Shown one piece after another: positions 16,546 to 26,226 of a DNA stretch of 64,000 nt (positions are counted from its first letter, which is position 1; every line of letters begins with the position of its first letter). Source of the stretch: Lichenicola sp050954785 (GTDB taxonomy: Bacteria; Pseudomonadota; Alphaproteobacteria; Acetobacterales; Acetobacteraceae); assembly GCA_050954785.1 (NCBI GenBank), contig JBPBQO010000127.1:51234-115233 (forward strand), given 5' to 3'. The notes beneath the pieces are model-generated. The model made no database searches. It worked only from the letters and a program-made list of their open reading frames with translations, and was not told the DNA's origin. Position numbers and translations under genes: made by a program.

Positions 16546-17574
16546 CTACTTCGTCTCGGACACTTCGCTGCCGTGCTTCTTCTCGGTCAGGTGCTGCTCG
16601 ATATGGCCACCGAACTGGAAGCGCATCGCCGACAGCAGCTTCTCGCCGAAATTATTGCCCGAACGGCTGCGGAAGCGGGTGAACAGCGCCTGGCTCAATA
16701 CGGGCACCGGCACCGCTTCCTCGATTGCCGCCTCGATGGTCCAGCGACCTTCGCCGGAGTCGGCGACCTGTCCGGTGTAGTCCGACAGGCTCTCGTTCTT
16801 GGTCAGCGCATTGGCGCACAGATCGAGCAGCCAGGACGACACGACACTGCCGCGACGCCAGACTTCGGCGATGTCGGGCATGTTCAGGTCGAAGCGCTCG
16901 GCCTCGGGAAGATCGCCCGAGTTCTTGCTGCGCAGTATGTCGAAACCTTCCGCGAAGGCCTGCATCATGCCGTACTCGATGCCGTTATGGATCATCTTGA
17001 CGAAATGGCCCGACCCGGCCGGACCGCAATGCAGATAGCCCTGCTCGGCGCGCGGATCGAGATGGTCGACCTCGCGGCCGGGGGTACGCTCGACATCGCC
17101 CATGCCGGGCGCCAGCACCGACAGGATCGGATCGATATGGTCGACCGCCTCCTTGGCGCCGCCGATCATCATGCAGTAGCCACGATCCAGGCCATGCACG
17201 CCGCCGGACGTGCCGACATCGACATAATGGATGTTCTTTTCGCGCAACGTCCGTGCGCGGCGGATGTCGTCCTTGTAGTAGCTGTTGCCGCCATCGATGA
17301 TGATGTCGCCCGGCTCGAGCATACCAGACAGGGTTTCGACGGTCTCTTCGGTAATCTTGCCAGCCGGCAGCATCACCCAGATGATCCGTGGCGCGTTGAG
17401 CTTGGACACGATGTCCTGAAGGCCATTGGCCTCGAGGCTGTTCTCGGAACGGCCATGCACTGCGGAAACGACAGCCGGATCGCGATCGAACAGAACGACC
17501 TCATGTCCATGTCGCGAGAGACGGACCGAGATGTTCCCGCCCATCTTGCCAAGTCCGATGATGCCGATCTGCAT
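16546..17574 (-). CDS. gnd: 6-phosphogluconate dehydrogenase, decarboxylating (short form)
   Basis: Gnd converts 6-phosphogluconate to ribulose 5-phosphate and CO2. The 342-residue length matches the short (GndA/YqeC-like) class rather than the 470-residue form. It has the Rossmann motif IGLGKMGGNI, DGGNSYYKDD, GTSGGVHGL and GPAGSGHFVKMIHNGIEYGM with the catalytic lysine. The residue ending the second beta strand is aspartate (LFDRDP), which in this class usually means NAD is accepted. I start at ATG 17574 (MQIGIIGLG); the ORF to 17613 adds a non-conserved leader. It is the first gene of the tight run that ends with gntK. Confidence 0.93.
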   Translation of the reverse strand: MQIGIIGLGKMGGNISVRLSRHGHEVVLFDRDPAVVSAVHGRSENSLEANGLQDIVSKLNAPRIIWVMLPAGKITEETVETLSGMLEPGDIIIDGGNSYYKDDIRRARTLREKNIHYVDVGTSGGVHGLDRGYCMMIGGAKEAVDHIDPILSVLAPGMGDVERTPGREVDHLDPRAEQGYLHCGPAGSGHFVKMIHNGIEYGMMQAFAEGFDILRSKNSGDLPEAERFDLNMPDIAEVWRRGSVVSSWLLDLCANALTKNESLSDYTGQVADSGEGRWTIEAAIEEAVPVPVLSQALFTRFRSRSGNNFGEKLLSAMRFQFGGHIEQHLTEKKHGSEVSETK

Positions 17575-17637
17575 ATGATCTACCTCGTTGGAAACCGTAT
17601 GGCGGTCAGCCATACGGCATGAGTCTTAATGAAACGA

Positions 17638-17665
17638 GGTGTCGCGACACACGTGCCGCGACACC
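17638..17665 (-). terminator. probable terminator after tal-pgi
   Basis: GGTGTCGCG and CGCGACACC form a perfect 9-bp stem with a ten-base loop, seven bases past the tal-pgi stop. On the minus strand it is followed by TCGTTTCATT, which is moderately T-rich. This suggests that gnd and the genes after it have their own promoter in the short gap 17575-17637 or receive partial read-through. Confidence 0.5.
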
Positions 17666-17672
17666 ATGATCG

Positions 17673-20543
17673 TCAGGCGACAGCGCTGGCGATCGCGCTG
17701 CCGAGCCGCTCCAGGCCCGCAGACAGGCTGCCCTTGATGTGTACGCGCAACGCACGGCGTCCGCGCTCCGCCAGCACGTCGAAGTCGCCGCGTGCCTGAG
17801 CCGCCTTCACCACGCTGAAGCTGTAAGTCTCGCCCGGCACTGCAAGGTCGGCGCTATCGTCGGCGGTGATCTGCAGGAACACGCCGCTGTTCGGCCCGCC
17901 CTTGTAGGCCTGGCCGGTCGAATGCAGGAACCGCGGCCCGAACTCCGCCGCCGTCGCCACATGCATCGCATCACGAATGGCAAGACGTGCCTTCTGGATC
18001 CAGGCGATCGTCGTGGCGTCGCGCTCGATATAAGCGAGCAGCGCCGCGTAATCGCCAGCCTTGGCGCGTGCGAAATGCGCCTTCACAACCGCTTCCAACG
18101 ACCCGCCCTTGAGGGCGGCTGCATTGGTCTCGTCGGCAAAGAAGCTGAAATCGCCGTCGGTTCCGAACGGTGCCTCGGCAGGCAGCTTGCCGCTGCTGGC
18201 ATAGGCATCGGTCAGCTTGCGCGTCTCGATCTTGCTGGCTTCGACATCGGGCTGGTTGAACGCGTTGATCCCGAGGATCGACCCGGCCACCGCGGTGGCG
18301 AACTCCCAGCGGAAGAACTCCTGCGCAATCTGCATCTTCGACGACAGCGAGATGGTGACGACCGGCTGGCCGGCTTCCTCCAGCGCCTTGATCGCCGCGT
18401 CCTGCGTGGCATCGGGACTATCGGTCAGACGCAGATAGGCGAACACGCGATCGCTGCCATAGACGGCCGGCGCACCGAGCGTCTCGCCTTCGATCGGAAT
18501 GATGCCCTTGCCGTCCTTGCCGGTAGACTCTGCCAGAAGCTGTTCCAGCCATGCGCCGAGGTCTGCGATCCCCGGCGACGCGACGATGGTGACCTTGTCG
18601 TGGCCGAGCTTGGCGCCGACCCCGAGCAGGGTGCCCAGCAACACGCCGGGGTTCTGGATCGGCGGCGTCCCGGCGGAACAGGCCTTCACCATGCGCTCGG
18701 CATTGGACAGGAACTCGACCAGGTCGAGACCGATCGCCGCTGCCGGAATGATGCCGAAATTCGACAGCACCGAATACCGGCCGCCGATCGCCTTCTCGCC
18801 GTGGAAGATCTTCCAGAAACCGTCCTTGGTCGCGACATCTTCCATGTGCGAGCCGGGATCGGTGATGGCAACGAAATGGCTGCCGGCCTTGTCGCCGACG
18901 GCCTTCTGCATCTTGTCGAAGAAGTAGGCCTTCAGGATATTTGGCTCGAGCGTACCGCCCGACTTCGAGCTGACGATCACCAGCGTTTTCGCTAGATCGA
19001 CCTTGGCCTCGAAGCTCGCGACCTGCTGCGGATCGGTGCTGTCCAGCACATGCAGTTCCGGGAAGCCGGCACGCTGTCCGAACGTCTCGGCCAGAACTTC
19101 CGGCCCAAGGCTCGAACCGCCCATGCCGAGCAGCAGCACGTGGCTGAACGCCTTCTCCTTCACTTCGGCCTGGAATGCCGTCAGCGCATCGAGCCCTTCG
19201 ATCCGGTCGCCGACGATGTCGAGCCATTTGAGCCAGCTCGCCTCGTCGGTCCCGGTCCAGACCGATGCTTCGCGCTCCCAAAGGGCGCGAACCTTGCCGG
19301 ACTTGCGCCACTCCTCGAGGCTCGCCTTGACGGCGTCGTCGAGGTCCTTGGGCAGCTTGAACGCGCTGGTCGCGACAGTGTCGCCGGCCATCTCGGCCTT
19401 CTTGGCGGCAACCGCACCGAGCAATGCATCGAAGGAGTCGGCGAAGGAGTCGACGCCGTCCTTGACCAGCTTGTTGGTCACGCCGGTCAGGTCGAGGCCG
19501 AGACGCTCGGCTTCGGCCAGCACATGCTTCGCGCCGTCGATATCCTCGGTTATGGCATTGCGCGCAGTACCATGGTCGCGGAACGCATCCATGGTTGCCG
19601 GCGGCATGGTGTTCACGGTGTCGGCGCCGATCAGCTCCTCGACATACAGTACATCGCTGTAGGCCTTGTCCTTGGTGCCGGTCGAAGCCCAAAGCAGCCG
19701 CTGTGGGTTGGCGCCGATGGCCTTGAGGGCCTGCCAGCGTGGGCCGGCACTAACTTCGACGTAGTGCTGGTAAGCCAGCTTGGCATTGGCGATCGCCACC
19801 TTGCCGCGCAGGGTCTTGAGGATCTCGCTGTCCTTGTCGTTCGCAGCCAGGCGCCTGTCGATTTCCTTGTCGATCAGCCCGTCGATCCGGCTGACGAAGA
19901 AGCTGGCGACCGACGAGATGTGGGTGATGTCGCCGCCATTCTTGTGCCGCTCCTCAAGCCCGGAAATGTAGGCTTCCAGAACCTTCTCGTAGGCACCGAT
20001 CGAGAACAGCAACGTGACGTTGATGTTGATGCCTTCGGAGATGACCTGGCGGATCGCCGGCACGCCCGCGTCGGTGCCAGGGATCTTGACCATCAGGTTC
20101 GGCTTGCCGACCGCTTTCCAGAGACGACGCGCCTCGATGATGGTCGGCTCGGTGCGCAGGCCGAGATAGGGAGAAACCTCGAGGCTGACGTAGCCGTCCA
20201 GCCCTTCCGTCTCGTCCCAGACCGGCTTCAGCACATCGGCAGCGGCGCGGATGTCGTCGATCGCCAGCGTCTCGTAGATCTCGGAGGCATCGGTGTTGCC
20301 TGCCTGGACGATCTGCTTGAACTGGTCGTCATAGTCGGTGCCATGACCCATGGCCTTCTCGAAGATGGCCGGGTTCGAGGTGACGCCCTTGAGCCGGTCG
20401 TCGCGGACCAGCTTGGCAAGGCTGCCATTCTCGATGAACGAGCGCTGGATGAAGTCGAGCCATGGCGACTGGTGGAACTTCTCCAGCGCCTGCAATGGAT
20501 TGCCGGCATCCTGCACACCGGGTGTTTTCTGGACGACGTTCAT
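17673..20543 (-). CDS. tal-pgi: bifunctional transaldolase / glucose-6-phosphate isomerase
   Basis: One 956-residue chain joins two enzymes of sugar phosphate metabolism. Residues 1 to about 370 are transaldolase: GVTSNPAIFEKAM near the start and the Schiff-base lysine in PNLMVKIPGTDAG. From about 380 to the end is phosphoglucose isomerase: LLGMGGSSLGPEV, VSSKSGGTLEPN and a late catalytic GGPNSGVFLQI region. Such fusions are known in acetic acid bacteria and some other groups, and this is the best taxonomic clue in the window. The isomerase half resembles the long archaeal/actinobacterial-like type rather than the Escherichia coli enzyme. It lies 142 bases after tkt. Confidence 0.95.
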   Translation of the reverse strand: MNVVQKTPGVQDAGNPLQALEKFHQSPWLDFIQRSFIENGSLAKLVRDDRLKGVTSNPAIFEKAMGHGTDYDDQFKQIVQAGNTDASEIYETLAIDDIRAAADVLKPVWDETEGLDGYVSLEVSPYLGLRTEPTIIEARRLWKAVGKPNLMVKIPGTDAGVPAIRQVISEGININVTLLFSIGAYEKVLEAYISGLEERHKNGGDITHISSVASFFVSRIDGLIDKEIDRRLAANDKDSEILKTLRGKVAIANAKLAYQHYVEVSAGPRWQALKAIGANPQRLLWASTGTKDKAYSDVLYVEELIGADTVNTMPPATMDAFRDHGTARNAITEDIDGAKHVLAEAERLGLDLTGVTNKLVKDGVDSFADSFDALLGAVAAKKAEMAGDTVATSAFKLPKDLDDAVKASLEEWRKSGKVRALWEREASVWTGTDEASWLKWLDIVGDRIEGLDALTAFQAEVKEKAFSHVLLLGMGGSSLGPEVLAETFGQRAGFPELHVLDSTDPQQVASFEAKVDLAKTLVIVSSKSGGTLEPNILKAYFFDKMQKAVGDKAGSHFVAITDPGSHMEDVATKDGFWKIFHGEKAIGGRYSVLSNFGIIPAAAIGLDLVEFLSNAERMVKACSAGTPPIQNPGVLLGTLLGVGAKLGHDKVTIVASPGIADLGAWLEQLLAESTGKDGKGIIPIEGETLGAPAVYGSDRVFAYLRLTDSPDATQDAAIKALEEAGQPVVTISLSSKMQIAQEFFRWEFATAVAGSILGINAFNQPDVEASKIETRKLTDAYASSGKLPAEAPFGTDGDFSFFADETNAAALKGGSLEAVVKAHFARAKAGDYAALLAYIERDATTIAWIQKARLAIRDAMHVATAAEFGPRFLHSTGQAYKGGPNSGVFLQITADDSADLAVPGETYSFSVVKAAQARGDFDVLAERGRRALRVHIKGSLSAGLERLGSAIASAVA

Positions 20544-20685
20544 GGGCCTTGGCTCCTACGGGGGTATGACCGAGATCATGCCCCTCAGGTTTGTATCGTC
20601 GGCGGACCTGTTCCGGGCCGGCCCCCCGGAACTTGGGTCTTGTGTCCGCCCAGCCTACTGGCCGGTCGATATCAGGTCGGACGGC

Positions 20686-22821
20686 TCAGACCTTGCCGCC
20701 GATTGCCTTGCCGCCCTTGGCCTGGTTGCGCGCTGCCTCGAGCACCTTCTCCGGCGTGAAGCCGAACTTGGTCAGCAATTCGCTCAAGGGCGCCGATGCA
20801 CCGAACGTATGCATGGCAATGATCGCGCCGGTCAGGCCGGTATAACGATCCCAGCCGAATGCCGCCGCCTGCTCGACCGCGACGCGCCCGGTCACCGCCA
20901 ACGGCAGCACGCTTTCCTTGTATTCATCGGACTGCTCTTCGAAGAGATCGAACGAGGGCATCGAGACCACCCGCGCCTTGATCCCTTCGGCGATCAGCGT
21001 CTCGTAGGTGCCGACCACCAGGGCCAGCTCGCTGCCGGTTCCCATGAGGATCACGTCGGGCGTGCCCTCGCAGTCGCCGAGCACATAGGCACCCTTGGCC
21101 AGGCCGGAAGCCGGCGCATACTTGGTGCGATCGAGCGTCGGCAGTGCCTGGCGGCTGAGGATCAGCGCAGCCGGCTTTTCCTTCAGCGGCAGGATCACCC
21201 GCCACGCTTCAGCGACCTCGTTCGCGTCGCCGGGACGGATAGTCATGATGCCGGGCGTCGCACGAAGCTGAGCAAGCTGCTCGATCGGCTGATGGGTCGG
21301 TCCGTCTTCACCGACGCCGATGCTGTCATGGGTGAAGATGTAGACGACCGGCAGCTCCATGATCGCGGAAAGCCGGATCGGCGCCTTCATGTAGTCGGAG
21401 AAAATCAGGAAGCCGGAGCAGTAGGGACGAATGCCGGACAGCGCGATGCCGTTCGAGATCGAACCCATGGCATGCTCGCGCACGCCGAAATGCAGGTTGC
21501 GGCCGCCGTAATTGTCGGGCTGGAAGCTGCCGGCACCCTGGAAGGTCAGGTTGGTCTTGGTGGATGGCGAAAGGTCGGCCGAACCGCCGATCAGCCATGG
21601 CACGTGCGGCGCGATCGCGTTCAGGATCTTGGCGGAGCTTTCACGCGAGGCAACGCCCTTGGCATTGGTCTCGAACACCGGAATTTCCTGGTCCCAGCCG
21701 GTCGGCAGATCATGCTGGTTCATCTGCTCGAGCTCGGCGGCAAGCTCGGGATACTGTGTCTTGTAGTTGCCGATCATCGACAGCCAGTCGGCGTTCAGGC
21801 CCTTGCCGCGTGCGCCGATACCGGCCTGGAAATGCTCCATGACGCCATCCGGCACATAGAACGTCTTGTCTTCGGGCCAGCCGTAGAACTTCTTGGTCCC
21901 GGCAATTTCCTCGTCGCCCAGCGGCTCGCCGTGTGCGGCCGCGGTGCCCTGCTTCTTCGGTGCACCATAGGCGATCTTGCTGTGCACGACGATCAGGGTC
22001 GGTTTGCCGTTCGGCGCGCCATCCTGGGCCCGTGCGGTCTCGTAGGCGCGCTTCAACAGGTCGATGTCCTGTGCATCGTGCACTTCCAGGACGTTCCAGC
22101 CATAGCCCTCGAACCGCTTGTGCGTATTCTCGGTGAAGGCGAGCTCGGTCGAGCCTTCGATGCTGATCTGGTTGCTGTCATAGAGCCAGGTCAGGTTCGA
22201 TAGCTGCAGATGGCCGGCAATCGAGGCGGCCTCGCTGGAGATGCCTTCCATCTGGTCGCCGTCGCCGCTGAAGGTCCAGACATGGTAATCGAAGATCGGG
22301 AAGCCCGGCTTGTTGTAACGGTTGGCCAGCCAACGCTGCGCCATCGCCATGCCGACCGAATTACCGCAACCCTGGCCGAGCGGACCGGTGGTGGTCTCGA
22401 CGCCCGAAGTGAAGCGGTACTCCGGATGACCCGGGGTCTTGCTGCTGAGCTGGCGGAACTGCTTCAGGTCGTCGATGGTGAGCGACGGTGCGTTGCGATC
22501 CTCGCCTTCGTTGACCGACTTCACGCCGGCCAGGAAGATCAACGAATAGAGCAGCATCGAGGCGTGCCCGACCGACAGCACGAAGCGGTCGCGGTTCGGC
22601 CAGTTCGGATCGACCGGATTGTAGCGGAGCACGTCGTTCCACAGCACGTAGGCGGCCGGCGAAAGCGACATCGGCGTGCCGGGATGACCCGACTTGGCCT
22701 TCTGCACCGCATCCATCGACAAGGTTCGCATCGTGTTGATGCAAAGCTGGTCCATCGAGATGGCAGGCCCAGTGGCCGACCCATCGGGTGCACGCAGAAA
22801 GTCAAACTGGCCTGAACGCAT
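20686..22821 (-). CDS. tkt: transketolase
   Basis: Transketolase moves two-carbon units between sugar phosphates using thiamine diphosphate. The 711-residue product has KSGHPGTPMSL, the cofactor motif GDGDQMEGISSEA with the later LYDSNQISI, and in the middle domain THDSIGVGEDGPTHQP. A GAAGGAC ribosome site supports the ATG at 22821, giving about 22 residues before the conserved MDQLCINTMR; an alternative start is that inner methionine. It heads the leftward pentose phosphate gene block and is separated from the RND pump gene by a 228-base gap with a strong hairpin. Confidence 0.95.
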   Translation of the reverse strand: MRSGQFDFLRAPDGSATGPAISMDQLCINTMRTLSMDAVQKAKSGHPGTPMSLSPAAYVLWNDVLRYNPVDPNWPNRDRFVLSVGHASMLLYSLIFLAGVKSVNEGEDRNAPSLTIDDLKQFRQLSSKTPGHPEYRFTSGVETTTGPLGQGCGNSVGMAMAQRWLANRYNKPGFPIFDYHVWTFSGDGDQMEGISSEAASIAGHLQLSNLTWLYDSNQISIEGSTELAFTENTHKRFEGYGWNVLEVHDAQDIDLLKRAYETARAQDGAPNGKPTLIVVHSKIAYGAPKKQGTAAAHGEPLGDEEIAGTKKFYGWPEDKTFYVPDGVMEHFQAGIGARGKGLNADWLSMIGNYKTQYPELAAELEQMNQHDLPTGWDQEIPVFETNAKGVASRESSAKILNAIAPHVPWLIGGSADLSPSTKTNLTFQGAGSFQPDNYGGRNLHFGVREHAMGSISNGIALSGIRPYCSGFLIFSDYMKAPIRLSAIMELPVVYIFTHDSIGVGEDGPTHQPIEQLAQLRATPGIMTIRPGDANEVAEAWRVILPLKEKPAALILSRQALPTLDRTKYAPASGLAKGAYVLGDCEGTPDVILMGTGSELALVVGTYETLIAEGIKARVVSMPSFDLFEEQSDEYKESVLPLAVTGRVAVEQAAAFGWDRYTGLTGAIIAMHTFGASAPLSELLTKFGFTPEKVLEAARNQAKGGKAIGGKV

Positions 22822-22949
22822 GGAAACCGTCCTTCGTCGTCTTGTGGGCGCTGCTCGCTGTCGCCGTCAGTCGCCCCGTTCTAGCTATGCTGCACTGCAC
22901 TCTGCAAGTCGCCGCCGGATGTCAAAGCAACCGAAGCGACCATTCGGCG

Positions 22950-22993
22950 GGCAACAGGCATTCTATTTGCCCCGATAGGGAACGCCTGTTGCC
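22950..22993 (-). terminator. 14-bp hairpin between the RND pump gene and tkt
   Basis: Arms 22950-22963 and 22980-22993 (GGCAACAGGC / GCCTGTTGCC core) pair over 14 positions; the one mismatch becomes a G-U pair in minus-strand RNA, so the structure is tuned to that strand. The loop is 16 bases. No T run follows. It probably ends or stabilises the end of the pump mRNA, insulating tkt. Confidence 0.5.
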
Positions 22994-23049
22994 TCCGTCT
23001 CGCCACAGTTTAGATGATCACGAAACCTCGATTTCAGGCAACCCGACCG

Positions 23050-26000
23050 TTATTCCGCTGCGTGATGATGGTCCTTTGGCTCCGACGTGCCGACCTGCGA
23101 TGCGATACCGAGCTTGCCGTGGAACCATTCCCGCATCGTCTGGAACGTAACGTAGAGCATCGGGATGATGAAGATACCGATGCAGCTTGCAGCAAGCATC
23201 CCGGCAAACACCGGCGTTCCGACATCGCGACGGCTGATCTGCGCGGCGCCCGTCGCCGTTATCAGCGGCAGCAAGCCAAGAATGAAGGCGAACGAGGTCA
23301 TCATCACTGCACGGAACCGCATATGAGCGCCCTGCATCGCGGCCTCCCGGATCGTTTCGCCCGCCTCGCGCCGCTCCTTGGCGAATTCCACGATCAGGAT
23401 GCCGTTCTTTGCCGAAAGAGCGATCAGCACCACCAGCCCGATCTGGGCATACAGGTCGAGCGTCAACCCGGCGATCTTGATACCGATGAACGCACCGAGG
23501 ACGGCAACGCTGACGGACATCAGCACCGGGATCGGGATGATCCAGCTCTCGTACAGGCCGACAAGGAACAGGTAGGCGAACAGGATCGCCATCGCAAGGA
23601 TGATGCCGGTCTTACCGCTGGCCTGGACCTGCTGGTACGCGGTGCTAGTCCACTCGTAGCCATAGCCGGTCTTGAGGGTCTTGCCTGAAATCCGGGCCAT
23701 GGTGTCGAGCGATGTGGCGGATGAGACGCCGGCCGCCGGACTGCCCTGAATGGTGACCGCCCGATAGTTGTTATACCGGGTGATCGCCTGTGGACCGGTG
23801 ATGGTCTTCAGGCTTGCCAGCGCGTGCAATGGCACGGTGCCACCGCTCGAGTTGCGGACATACAGCCGCCACAGATCGTCGATCTTCGAACGGTTATAGG
23901 ACTCGCCTTCGACATTGACCTGCCAGACGCGTCCGAACAGATTGAAGTCGTTGACGTAGGTCCCTCCCAATGCCGTCTGCAGCGTCGTGAAGATGTCACT
24001 GATATTGACGCCGAGCGCTTGCGCCTTCACCCGGTCGATATCCAGGTAAAGAGAGGGGGTCGTTGCCGTATAGGTCGTAAAGACGCGCGCTTCGTCCGGG
24101 CTCTTGTTCGCTTCGGCAAGAAGCCCCTTCACCTGCTCACCAAGAGCGCTCGGATCCTGGCCTTGCAGTGCCTCGAGCTCGTATTCGAATCCACCGCCTG
24201 GTGACAGGCCGATAATCGGCGGCAGGTTGAACGGGAAGACCGACGCCTGCCGGATGCCCCGCACCTCCTTGGCGACCTGAGCGATCAGTGCGGTTGCACT
24301 CTCGGTAGCCTTGGTGCGATCGGCGAATGCCTTCAACCGGACGAACACGAACCCGGTATTGGATTCCTGGACAGTGTCGATGATCGAATACCCGATGACG
24401 CCGAAGGTATGCGCCGCCCCTGGTAGTGCCTTGGCCATCTTCTCGACCCGGCTGATTACACCGCTGGTGCGTGCGACCGATGCCCCGTCGGGAAGCTGCA
24501 CGTTGATGAAGAAGCCGCCCTGGTCTTCCTCGGGAAGGAAGCCGATCGGCATCGAGCGCTGCATGAAGCCGATAACGACGGCGCATGCCACGACCACGAT
24601 GACGCCGCCGAACGCGAACCCGAGCAGCCGCTTGACGATCCGGGAGTAGCCGTTCCGGGTCCGGTCGATTGCTCCCATGACCTTAGCCATGATGCCGCGC
24701 CTCGGGCCCGAGTGCCGCAGGAACACACCGCAGAGTGCCGGCGACAATGTCAGCGCATTCAGCGCGGAAATCAGCATCGCGATGCAGATCGTCACGGCGA
24801 ACTGCTTGAACAGGACGCCGGACAGACCCGGGATGAACGCGATCGGCACGAACACCGACAGCAGGACCATGGTGATCGCGATGATCGGCCCGGTAATCTG
24901 CGTCATCGCCTTCTTGGCGGCATCCGCCGGAGCCAGATCCGGCTCCTCTTCCATGACCCGTTCGACGTTCTCGACCACCACGATGGCATCGTCGACGACA
25001 ATGCCGATCGCCAGCACCATGGCCAGCAGGGAAACCGTATTGGCCGAGAAGCCGATCGCCGTCATACCGGCAAAGGCGCCGATCAAACTGACCGGAACCG
25101 CCGCCGTCGGAATGATGGTTGCGCGGACGCTGCCCAGGAACAGGAACACGACGAGGACGACCAGCACGAACGCCTCGGCGATCGTCTTGATAACCTCATG
25201 GATCGTATCGTGTACGAAGTCCGTGCTGTCATAGGTGACGTTGTATTTGAGACCTTCGGGAAAGCGCTGACTTAGCCGGGACACCAGCTTCTTGATGGCG
25301 TCCGCACTGTCGAGCGCATTGGCGCCCGGAGCCAGATAGATGGCGATCGCGACCGAAGGCTGACCATCGAAACGGGTTTCCGAGTCCAGCGTCTGTGCAC
25401 CGAGTTCGACCCTGGCCACGTCGCGGAGCCTGAGAGTGGACCCATCGGGATTGGCACGAATGACGATCTGGCCGAACTGTTCAGGGGTTACAAGCCGACC
25501 CTGGGTCTGCACGTTGAGCTGGTATTGCTGGTCCGGTCCGGTCGGTCGAGCGCCGATCCGTCCAACTGCGGCAACTGTATTCTGCGCCGAAACTGCCGAT
25601 GTAATGTCCGATGGCGACAAGCCAAGGTTGGTCAGCCGGTTCGCGTCGAACCAGATGCGCATGGAATATTTCTGCCGTGATAGCAGGGATGCCTGGCCGA
25701 CACCGGTCGTACGCGAAATTTCATCGATGACGTTGATCGTCAGGTAGTTGGCGATGAAAAGCGGATCGAATTTGCGGCTGGGGCTATAGAAATTGATGAA
25801 CTGCAGGATCGCCGACGAGCGTTTCTGAACAGTCAGGCCTTCGGTGTTGACGATCGCCGGCAGCTCGGCTTCGGCAGTCGTCACGCGGTTCAGGACGTTG
25901 GTCGTGTTGACGTCCGCATTGGTGCCCAGCAGGAAGCTGACGGTCAGGTTGTACGAACCGTCGTTACCGCTGACGGACCGCATATAGATCATCTTGTCGA

Positions 26001-26217
26001 CGCCCACGACCTGGGCCTCGATCGGTTGCGCGACCGATGCTTCCACGACCGCGGCGGACGCACCTGGAAAGGTTGCCGCTACCTGCACCTGGGGCGGGAC
26101 GATGTCGGGAAACTGCGAAACCGGGATACGCGCCAGCCCGACGATGCCGGCCAACGTAATGATGATGGCAATGACGATCGCCAGCCGGGGCCGGTCAATA
26201 AAAACGCCGGAAATCAT
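23050..26217 (-). CDS. RND efflux transporter, HAE1 (AcrB/MexB) family inner-membrane pump
   Basis: The 1055-residue protein begins MISGVFIDRPRLAIVI, has VSQFPDIVPPQVQV and the TM4 proton-relay aspartates D409 and D410 in GIVVDDAIVVVENVERVM, and shows the two-fold repeat of TM bundles and large periplasmic loops typical of drug-exporting RND pumps. It uses proton entry to expel amphiphilic compounds through a tripartite complex. The C-terminus ends in a short His- and acid-rich tail. It starts nine bases after the adaptor gene. No outer-membrane channel gene is present, so a TolC-type protein from elsewhere must complete the complex. Confidence 0.95.
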   Translation of the reverse strand: MISGVFIDRPRLAIVIAIIITLAGIVGLARIPVSQFPDIVPPQVQVAATFPGASAAVVEASVAQPIEAQVVGVDKMIYMRSVSGNDGSYNLTVSFLLGTNADVNTTNVLNRVTTAEAELPAIVNTEGLTVQKRSSAILQFINFYSPSRKFDPLFIANYLTINVIDEISRTTGVGQASLLSRQKYSMRIWFDANRLTNLGLSPSDITSAVSAQNTVAAVGRIGARPTGPDQQYQLNVQTQGRLVTPEQFGQIVIRANPDGSTLRLRDVARVELGAQTLDSETRFDGQPSVAIAIYLAPGANALDSADAIKKLVSRLSQRFPEGLKYNVTYDSTDFVHDTIHEVIKTIAEAFVLVVLVVFLFLGSVRATIIPTAAVPVSLIGAFAGMTAIGFSANTVSLLAMVLAIGIVVDDAIVVVENVERVMEEEPDLAPADAAKKAMTQITGPIIAITMVLLSVFVPIAFIPGLSGVLFKQFAVTICIAMLISALNALTLSPALCGVFLRHSGPRRGIMAKVMGAIDRTRNGYSRIVKRLLGFAFGGVIVVVACAVVIGFMQRSMPIGFLPEEDQGGFFINVQLPDGASVARTSGVISRVEKMAKALPGAAHTFGVIGYSIIDTVQESNTGFVFVRLKAFADRTKATESATALIAQVAKEVRGIRQASVFPFNLPPIIGLSPGGGFEYELEALQGQDPSALGEQVKGLLAEANKSPDEARVFTTYTATTPSLYLDIDRVKAQALGVNISDIFTTLQTALGGTYVNDFNLFGRVWQVNVEGESYNRSKIDDLWRLYVRNSSGGTVPLHALASLKTITGPQAITRYNNYRAVTIQGSPAAGVSSATSLDTMARISGKTLKTGYGYEWTSTAYQQVQASGKTGIILAMAILFAYLFLVGLYESWIIPIPVLMSVSVAVLGAFIGIKIAGLTLDLYAQIGLVVLIALSAKNGILIVEFAKERREAGETIREAAMQGAHMRFRAVMMTSFAFILGLLPLITATGAAQISRRDVGTPVFAGMLAASCIGIFIIPMLYVTFQTMREWFHGKLGIASQVGTSEPKDHHHAAE

Positions 26218-26226
26218 GAGAGGTCC

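Noticed and set aside
20350..22203. 617-codon plus-strand ORF opposite tal-pgi and tkt
   Set aside because: Antisense of two certain enzymes.
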